Source of the DNA: Hyphomicrobiales bacterium
Lineage (GTDB): Bacteria > Pseudomonadota > Alphaproteobacteria > Rhizobiales > Rhizobiaceae
Assembly: GCA_900466475.1 (NCBI GenBank)
Contig: UBMI01000017.1
Location: 85,722-149,721, forward strand
Direction: 5' to 3'
Length of the DNA: 64,000 nt
A program made the position numbers and the translations under genes. Each line of letters begins with the position of its first letter. Within the stretch, counting starts at the first letter, position 1. Below are positions 17,606-25,844 of this stretch, one piece after another. The notes beneath the pieces are model-generated. The model was not told where the DNA came from. It ran no database searches and saw only the letters and a program-made list of their open reading frames with translations.

Positions 17606-18361
17606 ATGACGACAATCTCAATCGTAACCGGCGGCAGCCGTGGCCTTGGACGTAACACCGCCATCAGCATCGCCAGGCATGGTGGCGATGTTATCTTGAC
17701 CTACCGAAATGGCGCGGAAGAAGCCAAGGCTGTCGTGGCCGAAATAGAAGCTCTCGGCCGCAAGGCAGTGGCGCTGGAGCTCGACGTCGGCACCATATCG
17801 GCATTCCCGGCCTTCGCGGAAGCCGTTCGATCCGTCCTGACGGTTACCTGGTCGCGTACCAATTTCGATCACCTCATCAACAATGCCGGTCATGGCGAGA
17901 TGGCGGGCTTCGCAGAGACCACCGAAGCGCAGTTCGACAGTCTCTTCAATGTCCACGTCAAAGGCGTCTTCTTCCTGACCCAGACCCTGCTCCCGCTCAT
18001 TATCGATGGCGGCCGTATCGTCAATTTCTCGTCCGGCCTCACCCGCGCTTCCTATCCGGGATTTTCCGCCTATTCCGCAGCCAAAGGAGCGGTCGAAATC
18101 CTCACGCTCTACCTGGCAAAAGAGCTCGGAAGTCGCGGCATTAGGGCGAATACGGTCGCTCCAGGTGCGATTGCGACAGATTTCCTGGGCGGCGCGGTCC
18201 GCGATACACCCGCCTATAACGAGGCATTCGCAAAGATGATCGCCCTCGGCCGTGTCGGGCTGCCCGACGATATTGGCCCGATGATCGCAAGCCTGATTGG
18301 CCCTGACAACGGCTGGGTCACGGCACAGCGCATTGAAGTGTCTGGTGGTCAGAATATCTAG
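17606..18361 (+). CDS. SDR-family NAD(P)-dependent oxidoreductase
   Basis: 251 residues, the usual classical SDR length. The nucleotide-binding motif TGGSRGLG is at residues 8-15, the NNAG motif is present (LINNAGHG), and the catalytic Tyr-x3-Lys is in SAYSAAKGA with a preceding serine (NFSSG). The C-terminus (DNGWVTAQRIEVSGGQNI) fits the family. AGGAG precedes the ATG. It probably reduces or oxidises a small carbonyl compound in the cytoplasm; the substrate cannot be read from the sequence. It is likely controlled by the divergent AraC regulator. Confidence 0.92.
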   Translation: MTTISIVTGGSRGLGRNTAISIARHGGDVILTYRNGAEEAKAVVAEIEALGRKAVALELDVGTISAFPAFAEAVRSVLTVTWSRTNFDHLINNAGHGEMAGFAETTEAQFDSLFNVHVKGVFFLTQTLLPLIIDGGRIVNFSSGLTRASYPGFSAYSAAKGAVEILTLYLAKELGSRGIRANTVAPGAIATDFLGGAVRDTPAYNEAFAKMIALGRVGLPDDIGPMIASLIGPDNGWVTAQRIEVSGGQNI

Positions 18362-18368
18362 TCTCAGA

Positions 18369-18395
18369 GCCGGTCCGGCGTTCCGCCGGACCGGC
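18369..18395 (+). terminator. Strong hairpin downstream of the SDR gene
   Basis: Perfect 12-bp stem (18369-18380 with 18384-18395) closed by a three-base loop, starting eight bases after the SDR stop. No T-run follows, so it is a possible Rho-assisted terminator or 3'-end stabiliser. The rest of the gap to 18654 holds nothing else I can identify. Confidence 0.5.
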
Positions 18396-18654
18396 CTCGA
18401 ATGTCTTCAATACATCTGCCCTCCCCGAGAAAATGTTGCTCCGCGACGGTGGGAAGGCGATGCGCCTCACTACTCGCGCCGTCGAGGGGTCAAGGCGGAC
18501 TTGGCTAAGCCATCCTCCCTCTTAAGCCATCGTTTGCTTCACTCTGATTTGAGTTCATCATGGGCGCCATGATCTAACCAGTGACATTGGGTAATATTTC
18601 GCACAAACATTCTGCGTCATTGTCCGATTCCCTTTAGGCGACACGAGATCTCAC

Positions 18655-21600
18655 ATGCCCACGAGACTGAATCGCAAATTGCAGATGCCCCGCCGCGACG
18701 ACCTCGGCCTTCTGACGATCGCCAACGGCACTGGCCTTTCAATCTCCGCCCTGCCGAACGGCACGCTGTTTTCCATCGACTATGGCGACAGCCTCGGATC
18801 GGTGCAGATCAACCAGATCCAGGGATCGCCGCTGTCCGGCGGCGTCGGACGGCTCTATCTGCGAATTGGTGGCAAAAAACCCGCCGCCGCCGAGATTGTC
18901 GGCCCCCGGGCGCAGGGCAAGTTCGGCTTTAGCGAATCGGGTTTCTCCTGGAGCGGAAATGTCGCCGATATCCGCTACCAGGTTAGCCTCGTGCTTGCCC
19001 CTTCAGAGACGACGTGGTTCTGGCATGTGACGCTGACGCATTCCGGCACGGAAAAACTGCCGGCCGATCTCGTCCTGGTTCAGGATATCGGCCTCGGCGA
19101 CCGCGGTTTCCTGATGAACAGCGAGGCCTATGCGTCGCAATATGTCGACCATCATATCGCCGACCATCCGGTCTTCGGGCCTGTGGTGATGAACCGCCAG
19201 AACCTGAAGCAGGGCGGCGGGCGCAATCCCTGGCTCGCGCAGGGCTGCCTGGAAGGTGTCTCCGCTTACGCCACCGATGCAATCCAGTTGGTAAAATCGG
19301 CTGCCGCGAACGATGATCGTCTCGTCGGTCCCTTCGGCACCGATCTGCCGAGCAAGCGCCGCCAGCATGAAATGGCCTGCCCGGCCCTTCAATCGAAGCC
19401 GCTCGCCGTTTCAGCCGAGGGCGTCACTGCAAGTTTCTTCGGCCTTTTCCTCAACGATCACCAGGCGGCGTCCGATAATGCCGATCTATCCCGTCTCAAC
19501 CATCTGAGCACGATCGGAAGGAATCTATCAGGCGCGGCCGAACAGATGCCGCCGCGCAGTATCCTGCAGGATGCCGGGCTGCTGGCCGCCGAGGCACTGG
19601 ACGAGAAAGCACTCGCCCGTCTCTATCCGGCGCGCGTGCTTGAAGAGCGCGTCGAGGGAAAGCTCCTCTCCTTCTTCGTGTCCGAGGGCGCTCTCAACCG
19701 GCACGTGGTTCTGCAAGAGAAGGAGTCACACGTGGCGCGCCGTCATGGCGCGATCGTGCGCAGCGGCCAGAACATGCTGCTCGACGATGTGACGCTGGCC
19801 TCGACCTGCTGGATGCAAGGCATTTTTGCTGCACAGCTGACGATCGGCAACACATCCTTCCACAAGCTATTTTCCGTCTCGCGCGAGCCCTACAACCTCA
19901 CTCGGACGAGCGGTTTGCGCATTCTTGTCGATGCCGGTCATGGCTGGCAGCTCCTCGGCGTGCCCTCAGCCTTCGACATGGGCCTCAGTGACTGCCGCTG
20001 GATCTACCGCCTTGCCGACCGCACCATCATCGTGACGGCTGCGGCATCGGGTGAAAATCCCGCAATGCAATGGGCCGTCTCCGTCGAGGGCAAGCCGTGC
20101 CGGTTCCTCGTGTTCGGACATCTCGTTCTCGGCGAACGGGAATATGATGCGAGCGGCTATCTCGAATTCGACGGCGAAGCCAAGCGCATCCGCTTCCGCC
20201 CTGACCCGCATTGGCTCTGGGGCGAACGTTTTCCCGATGCCAGCTACTGGCTGGTAAGCTCCACGCCTGACGCCATCGAGGCGGTCGGTGGCGACGAGCT
20301 CCTCTATGAGGACGGCGTTGCCCGCAATGGCGCTTTCATTGCCCTGCGCTCCACCGAGACACAGTCGCTCTCCTTCGCCGTCGTCGGCTCGATGACCGAT
20401 ATGGCGGAGGCCGAGCGACTGGCGGATCGCTACGCAAGCGGCGTCACTCAGGAGATGATGCTGGCACCAGCCTCGCGCTTCTGGCAGCACGCCATTCGCG
20501 GCCTGACGTTCGACAAGCCGAAAGGCGATGCCGTGGCCCATGCGACGATCCTGCCCTGGCTTGCGCATGATGCGATCGTGCATCTGAGCGTGCCGCACGG
20601 ATTGGAACAATATACCGGTGCTGCCTGGGGCACACGCGATGCCTGTCAGGGACCGGTGGAATTCCTGCTCGCCTATGAGCACGATCGCGAAGCCAAGGAA
20701 GTGGTGAAGACCGTCTTCAGCGAACAGTACCTCGAAAAGGGCGACTGGCCGCAATGGTTCATGCTGGAGCCCTATTCCAACATCCGCTCCGGCGACAGCC
20801 ACGGCGATATCGTCGTCTGGCCGTTGAAGGCGCTCTGCGACTATATCGAAGCGACCGGCGACCTTGCCATTCTCGATGAAACCGTGGCCTGGCGCGATGA
20901 CAAGACCATGGGCAGGGCACCCGCCGATACGATCAGCGTCCATGTCGACAAGCTTCTCGCGACGGTGCGTGAGCGCTTCATTCCCGGCACCCATCTGATC
21001 CGCTATGGCGAAGGCGACTGGAACGATTCCCTGCAGCCGGCCGATCCGCATCTGCGCGACTGGATGGTGAGCAGCTGGACCGTTTCCCTGCTCTATGAAC
21101 AGATCGCGCGTTATTCCGCCATCCTGCGCCGTATCGGCAAAGGCGCCGACGCCACCGAACTGCGCAAGATCGCCACCGCCATGCGGCGCGATTTCAACAA
21201 GCACCTGATCCGCAATGGCGTTGTCGCCGGTTACGGCATCTTCGACCCCGCCCACAACGGCGTCGAGCTGCTGCTGCATCCCGATGACAAGCGTACCGGG
21301 CTGCACTATTCGCTGATCTCGATGACGCAGGCCATGCTCGGCAAGCTCTTCACGCCGGAGCAGCGGCGGGCGCATATGAAGCTGATCGAAAAACACCTGC
21401 TCTTCCCGGATGGCGTGCGCCTGATGGAGAAGCCGGCGACCTATGCCGGCGGCCCGGAAACGCTGTTCCGGCGCGCAGAATCCTCATCCTTCTTCGGCCG
21501 CGAGATCGGCCTCATGTATGTGCATGCGCATCTGCGTTACTGCGAGACGCTCGCCATCGCCGAGGATGCGAAGGCGCTCTGGAAGACGATCGGCCTCGTC

Positions 21601-21921
21601 AACCCGATCTTCGTCACCGACGCTCTGCCGCACGCGTCGCTGCGCCAGCGCAACACCTATTTCAGCAGCAGCGATGCCGCTTTCCTCGACCGTTATCAGG
21701 CGATGACCGACTGGGATCGGGTCAAGAAAGGCGAGATCGATATCGATGGTGGCTGGCGCATCTATTCCAGCGGTCCCGGCCTCTACGCCCGCAGCTTCAT
21801 CGAGAACATCCTCGGCTTCAAGCGTCGCTTCGGACGGCGCAAGCGCGAACCGCTATTGCCGTCGTCCGCGTCGATCACGATCAAGACGGATCATGCGCCC
21901 TGGCGGCGGCTGAAGCGCTAG
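18655..21921 (+). CDS. GH94-type glycoside phosphorylase, possibly a 1,2-beta-oligoglucan phosphorylase
   Basis: 1088 residues. The C-terminal half has the GH94 (alpha/alpha)6-barrel features GAAWGTRDACQGPVEFL, WPQWFMLEPYSNI, HGDIVVWPLKAL and GEGDWNDSL. Asp791 of the WNDS motif is at the position of the GH94 general acid. The N-terminal half is a beta-sandwich-like region with no separate catalytic motif. At about 1,100 residues it is longer than cellobiose phosphorylases (about 800) and close to characterised 1,2-beta-oligoglucan phosphorylases, while far shorter than cyclic glucan synthases. Such enzymes split a beta-glucoside with phosphate to give a glucose phosphate. There is no signal peptide, so it acts in the cytoplasm. 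It ends four bases into the convergent Opp-type operon, which may import its substrate. The linkage specificity is inference. Confidence 0.75.
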   Translation: MPTRLNRKLQMPRRDDLGLLTIANGTGLSISALPNGTLFSIDYGDSLGSVQINQIQGSPLSGGVGRLYLRIGGKKPAAAEIVGPRAQGKFGFSESGFSWSGNVADIRYQVSLVLAPSETTWFWHVTLTHSGTEKLPADLVLVQDIGLGDRGFLMNSEAYASQYVDHHIADHPVFGPVVMNRQNLKQGGGRNPWLAQGCLEGVSAYATDAIQLVKSAAANDDRLVGPFGTDLPSKRRQHEMACPALQSKPLAVSAEGVTASFFGLFLNDHQAASDNADLSRLNHLSTIGRNLSGAAEQMPPRSILQDAGLLAAEALDEKALARLYPARVLEERVEGKLLSFFVSEGALNRHVVLQEKESHVARRHGAIVRSGQNMLLDDVTLASTCWMQGIFAAQLTIGNTSFHKLFSVSREPYNLTRTSGLRILVDAGHGWQLLGVPSAFDMGLSDCRWIYRLADRTIIVTAAASGENPAMQWAVSVEGKPCRFLVFGHLVLGEREYDASGYLEFDGEAKRIRFRPDPHWLWGERFPDASYWLVSSTPDAIEAVGGDELLYEDGVARNGAFIALRSTETQSLSFAVVGSMTDMAEAERLADRYASGVTQEMMLAPASRFWQHAIRGLTFDKPKGDAVAHATILPWLAHDAIVHLSVPHGLEQYTGAAWGTRDACQGPVEFLLAYEHDREAKEVVKTVFSEQYLEKGDWPQWFMLEPYSNIRSGDSHGDIVVWPLKALCDYIEATGDLAILDETVAWRDDKTMGRAPADTISVHVDKLLATVRERFIPGTHLIRYGEGDWNDSLQPADPHLRDWMVSSWTVSLLYEQIARYSAILRRIGKGADATELRKIATAMRRDFNKHLIRNGVVAGYGIFDPAHNGVELLLHPDDKRTGLHYSLISMTQAMLGKLFTPEQRRAHMKLIEKHLLFPDGVRLMEKPATYAGGPETLFRRAESSSFFGREIGLMYVHAHLRYCETLAIAEDAKALWKTIGLVNPIFVTDALPHASLRQRNTYFSSSDAAFLDRYQAMTDWDRVKKGEIDIDGGWRIYSSGPGLYARSFIENILGFKRRFGRRKREPLLPSSASITIKTDHAPWRRLKR

Positions 21922-22937
21922 AACTCGGTGACGACTTCCCGCACGCGCGGCGGGATTGGATTGGGCGCGGCGAAATGGCATGCGGCCATCTGGCCGCTCG
22001 CAACCTCTTTCAGGGCGGGCCGCTCGACCTTGCAAATGTCCTTGGCAATCGGGCAGCGCGTATGGAAGCTGCAGCCGGACGGAATGCGCGATGGGCTCGG
22101 CACATCGCCTTCAAGCACGATACGGCGGCTTTTGCGATCCGGGTCGGGCTCTGGCGCGGCCGACAATAGTGCCTGCGTATAAGGGTGCTGCGGGGCCGAA
22201 TAGACCTTCCGCTTGTCGCCGATCTCTACGATCCTGCCGAGATACATCACCGCTACGCGGTCGGCGATATGACGCACGACGGCAAGGTCGTGGGCGATAA
22301 AGAGGAAGGAGAAACCCTTCGTCTCCTGCAAATCCTGCATCAGGTTGATGATCTGCGCCTGCACGGAAACATCGAGCGCCGAGACCGGCTCGTCGGCGAC
22401 GATAAAACCGGGATTGAGGGAGATCGCCCGGGCAATACCGATGCGTTGACGCTGACCGCCGGAAAACTGCCGGGGATAGCGGTCCATAGCGCTCGTTGGC
22501 AGACCGACCTGGGTAAGGAGATCGGCGACCCTTTCGCGCCGTTCACGCTTCGAGCGGACGAGACCAAAGGCGTCCAGTGGTTCTCCGATGATTTCCGCGA
22601 TGGAGCGGCGCGGGCTGAGTGAGCCATAGGGGTCCTGAAAGATCATCTGCACATTGCGGCGCATGCTGCGCATCTTCTCGTGCGACAACGCCGTCAGTTC
22701 CGTGCCCTCGAAGAAGACGCGACCATCCGTCGGCTCGATCAGCCTCAGCAGCAACCGTCCGAGCGTAGACTTGCCGCAGCCGGATTCACCGACCAGCGCC
22801 AGCGTTTCGCCACGCAAGATCTCGAAACTCAAATCATCGACAGCGCGCACGCCACTGCTCTCCTGCTTGAAGGACAGCATGCCACCGTCGGAAAAGACCT
22901 TGCTCAACCCCTCGGCACGCAGGATCGCATTCATCAC
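21918..22937 (-). CDS. Oligopeptide/oligosaccharide-type ABC transporter ATP-binding protein (OppF-like)
   Basis: 339 residues. Walker A GESGCGKST, signature FSGGQRQRIGIARA and Walker B FIVADEPVSALD are intact. The C-terminal extension with CSFHTRCPIAKDIC is the oligopeptide_ABC C-terminal region that carries a cysteine cluster in DppD/OppD/OppF proteins. It is the last gene of the operon, and its ATG overlaps the stop of the OppD-like gene by four bases. It should form a heterodimer with that protein. Opp/Dpp-type transporters of rhizobia also carry oligosaccharides, and this operon contains a glycosidase-like gene, so a sugar substrate is favoured over a peptide. Confidence 0.92.
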   Translation of the reverse strand: MMNAILRAEGLSKVFSDGGMLSFKQESSGVRAVDDLSFEILRGETLALVGESGCGKSTLGRLLLRLIEPTDGRVFFEGTELTALSHEKMRSMRRNVQMIFQDPYGSLSPRRSIAEIIGEPLDAFGLVRSKRERRERVADLLTQVGLPTSAMDRYPRQFSGGQRQRIGIARAISLNPGFIVADEPVSALDVSVQAQIINLMQDLQETKGFSFLFIAHDLAVVRHIADRVAVMYLGRIVEIGDKRKVYSAPQHPYTQALLSAAPEPDPDRKSRRIVLEGDVPSPSRIPSGCSFHTRCPIAKDICKVERPALKEVASGQMAACHFAAPNPIPPRVREVVTEF

Positions 22938-23938
22938 ATATGCTCCTCGATCGATGGGAGGGATGCCTTGTTTTCGGCGGTGACCCAGCAGGCGGCCTTA
23001 TGTTTCGGGCCGAAGGCAAACATCGGCGGCATTTCGCTGCGGCACTTATCGATATGCAAAGGACAGCGGGCGTAGAAGGGACAGCCCTCCTTCACCGAGC
23101 CCGCGGTCGGAACCGAGCCGGGGATCTGGTAGAGACGCTTCTGATCGTCGTCGAGGCGCGGAATGGACTGAAGCAGGCCGCGCGTATAGGGATGGCTCGG
23201 GTTCCTGAAGATCGAGCGGACATCGGCGTCCTCGACCACTCGGCCGGCATACATGACGATGACGCGATCACAGACTTCGGCGATGACGCCGAGATCGTGC
23301 GAAATCAAGAGCACGGCGGTGTTCAGCGTCTTGCGCACTTTCGCCATCAGGTCGAGCACCTGGGCCTGGATGGTAACGTCGAGTGCCGTTGTCGGCTCGT
23401 CTGCGATCAAGAGTTTCGGATTGCAGGCAACGGCCATGGCGATCATCACGCGTTGGCGCATGCCGCCGGAGAACTGGTGCGGATAGGCATCGAGGCGGCC
23501 TTCCGGATTGGGGATGCCGACGAGTTTCAGAAGTTCGATGATGCGGGCGCGGCGCTGCTCGCGGCTCATCCTCTCATGCAGCTTGATTGCTTCGCCGATC
23601 TGGTCGCCGATCGTCATGACCGGGTTCAGAGAACTCATCGGCTCCTGAAAGATCATCGCGATATCGCGACCGCGGATCTCCGGCATCGCGCTTGCCGGCA
23701 GTTTCAGCAGATCGTTGCCCTCGAAACTAATCTTGCCAGCGGAAATCCGACAGAGCTCCGGCACAAGCCGCATGATCGACAGCGACGTGATCGACTTGCC
23801 GGAACCAGACTCGCCAACGATTCCGACCGCTCCGCCGGCCTCGATCTCGAAGCTCACATCGTCGACGACGACAACAGGGTTCGTCGCCGTTCCGAATTCC
23901 ACCCGCAGATGCTCGACGCTCAGCAAGGATTGCTTCAT
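22934..23938 (-). CDS. Oligopeptide/oligosaccharide-type ABC transporter ATP-binding protein (OppD-like)
   Basis: 334 residues. Walker A GESGSGKS, Q-loop FQEPMSSLNPVMTIGDQI, signature FSGGMRQRVMIAMAVA and Walker B LLIADEPTTALD are all present, followed by the C-terminal CPFYARCPLHIDKC cysteine region. Four-base overlaps with the OppC-like gene upstream and the OppF-like gene downstream imply coupled translation. It provides one of the two ATPase sites of the transporter. Confidence 0.92.
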   Translation of the reverse strand: MKQSLLSVEHLRVEFGTATNPVVVVDDVSFEIEAGGAVGIVGESGSGKSITSLSIMRLVPELCRISAGKISFEGNDLLKLPASAMPEIRGRDIAMIFQEPMSSLNPVMTIGDQIGEAIKLHERMSREQRRARIIELLKLVGIPNPEGRLDAYPHQFSGGMRQRVMIAMAVACNPKLLIADEPTTALDVTIQAQVLDLMAKVRKTLNTAVLLISHDLGVIAEVCDRVIVMYAGRVVEDADVRSIFRNPSHPYTRGLLQSIPRLDDDQKRLYQIPGSVPTAGSVKEGCPFYARCPLHIDKCRSEMPPMFAFGPKHKAACWVTAENKASLPSIEEHM

Positions 23939-24819
23939 TGCGCCGTCTCCGGATCGAGTACGTCGCGCACGGCGTCACCGATCAGGTTGAAGGAGAGGAC
24001 GACGAGGGTGATCGCAATGCCGGCACCGATGATCGGCCAAGGCGAACCGAAGAGATTGTTGAGACCGTCGCGAATGATATTGCCCCAACTCGGATTCGGC
24101 GGCTGAGTGCCGATGCCGAGGAAGCTGAGCGAGGCTTCGAGGCGGATGGCTGACGCGACCCAGAGCGTCATCAGCACGACGATCGGGGCTGCGATATTCG
24201 GGATGATGTGCCGGAAAATGATGACAGGCGTGCGCACGCCGACCGCGATTGCCGCTTCCACGTAAGGTTCTTGCTTGACGGCCAGTGTCGAGGCACGGGC
24301 GACGCGGGCAAAGCCGGGAATGAAGGCGACGGTGATGACTGCGATGATATTCCAGAAGCCACCGCCGAGAACAGCGGCGATGATGATGGCGAGCAGCAAT
24401 TCCGGGAAAGCGAGCAGCAGATCGATCAGGCGCGAAATGATGCGATCGGTGATGCCGCCGAAATAACCGGCCGTGACGCCGAGCAGCGTGCCGAAGATCG
24501 CTGCCAGAACCGGCGAGATGAAGCCGAAGATCAGCGAATTGCGCGAGCCATAGATCATGCGCGACAGCACATCGCGTCCGAACTGATCGGTTCCGAGCCA
24601 ATGGGCTGCTGACGGTTTCTGGTTGATCGCCAGGATGCTCTGGGCGAGCGGGTCGTAAGGCGCGAGCCAAGGCGCAAAGGCGGCGACGAAGATGAAGATC
24701 AATACCACCAGCAACGCAAAGCTGGTCGATATCCGCCCATAGAGAATGTGGCGGAACGCATCTGCCAGCCGGTGGTCGTCCGTGATGATCTGGGGAGCCT
24801 GTTCTGATGTGGCCATCAT
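23935..24819 (-). CDS. Oligopeptide/oligosaccharide-type ABC transporter permease (OppC-like)
   Basis: 294 residues from the ATG at 24819, which overlaps the stop of the OppB-like gene (ATGA); the next codon is also ATG. A much longer in-frame opening runs upstream through the oppB-like gene and is not real. The N-terminal helix LVVLIFIFVAAFAPWLAPYDP and the HWLGTDQFGRDVLSR motif are standard for OppC/DppC. About six membrane helices and an EAA loop (EAAIAVGVRTPVIIFRHIIPN) can be seen. It forms half of the membrane channel. Confidence 0.93.
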   Translation of the reverse strand: MMATSEQAPQIITDDHRLADAFRHILYGRISTSFALLVVLIFIFVAAFAPWLAPYDPLAQSILAINQKPSAAHWLGTDQFGRDVLSRMIYGSRNSLIFGFISPVLAAIFGTLLGVTAGYFGGITDRIISRLIDLLLAFPELLLAIIIAAVLGGGFWNIIAVITVAFIPGFARVARASTLAVKQEPYVEAAIAVGVRTPVIIFRHIIPNIAAPIVVLMTLWVASAIRLEASLSFLGIGTQPPNPSWGNIIRDGLNNLFGSPWPIIGAGIAITLVVLSFNLIGDAVRDVLDPETAQ

Positions 24820-25751
24820 TTCACCCGGATTCTTGGATCGACAACGATGTAGATGAGGTCCATCGCCAGGTTGATCAGCACGACGAACATCGCGAAGACG
24901 ACGACGCCCCCCTGGATGACACCGTAGTCGCGCTCGGCTATGGCGCTGATCAAAAGCTTGCCGATGCCGGGACGATTGAAGACCAGTTCTATCGCCACCG
25001 AGCCGGAGAGGGTTGCAAGCATGCTGAGGCCAAGCCCGGTCGTCAGCGGCAGAAGCGCGTTGCGCAATCCATGGCGATAAATGACGCGCGTTTCGCGCGC
25101 GCCCTTGGCACGAGCAGTTCGCACATAATCGCGGCCCATCACTTCCAGCAGCGATGTACGGGTCAGGCGGCCAATAAAGGCAGCCTTCACAAGGGCCAGC
25201 GTCAGCGCCGGCAGGAACACGTGGTGCATGCGGTCGATGAAGCCTGTGCCGCCCCCATTGATCGGGAACCAGCCGAGATTGAGCGCGAAGGTGATGAGAA
25301 GCAGCGCGCCGAGATAAAAATCGGGAATGGCGTAGCCAAACAGCGAAAAACCGCGCATGGCCGAATCCGGCAATCCGTTGCGGTGCGTGGCCGCCCAAAC
25401 GCCGAAGGGTACGCCAACGACAACCCCCATGATCATCGCGACGATCGTCAGCTCGATCGTATAGGGAAGATTATAGGCGATCAGGCCGAGCACCGGCTGG
25501 TCGGTCATGACCGAACGGCCGAAATCCAGGCTGAGCGTTCCGATGACAAAGTTGATATATTGCTGCCACAGGGGAGCATTCAGCCCCATGCGCTCTCGAA
25601 AGAGCTGGAGTTGTTCGGCCGTGGCATTGTCGCCAAGCGCCGCAATCGCCGGATCGCCGGGCAGGATGCGCATGGCGATGAAGACGAGTGTCAAAACCAG
25701 CAGGATGGTCGGAATGGCATCCGCCAGCCTGAACAAGAGATACCGGGTCAC
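24816..25751 (-). CDS. Oligopeptide/oligosaccharide-type ABC transporter permease (OppB-like)
   Basis: 311 residues. The N-terminus RYLLFRLADAIPTILLVLTL and the loop GDPAIAALGDNATAEQLQLF are typical of OppB/DppB. The EAA-type loop is DYVRTARAKGARETRVIYRH, and the end VDPRIRVK is the family signature. About six transmembrane helices are predicted by eye. It pairs with the OppC-like protein. The gene lies 93 bp after the glycosidase-like gene and is translationally coupled to the next. Confidence 0.93.
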   Translation of the reverse strand: MTRYLLFRLADAIPTILLVLTLVFIAMRILPGDPAIAALGDNATAEQLQLFRERMGLNAPLWQQYINFVIGTLSLDFGRSVMTDQPVLGLIAYNLPYTIELTIVAMIMGVVVGVPFGVWAATHRNGLPDSAMRGFSLFGYAIPDFYLGALLLITFALNLGWFPINGGGTGFIDRMHHVFLPALTLALVKAAFIGRLTRTSLLEVMGRDYVRTARAKGARETRVIYRHGLRNALLPLTTGLGLSMLATLSGSVAIELVFNRPGIGKLLISAIAERDYGVIQGGVVVFAMFVVLINLAMDLIYIVVDPRIRVK

Positions 25752-25844
25752 AGATCCGTCTCCTCCCTGTTACCGCCGGAGCGGTCTCCTCCTTTGGCGC
25801 CGCCGGCGTTCCCGTCAACGGACGTCCATGATGGTATGCAAGCT

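Noticed and set aside
19966..21396. 476-codon open frame on the minus strand
   Set aside because: Antisense to the GH94 gene, whose motifs are clear on the plus strand.
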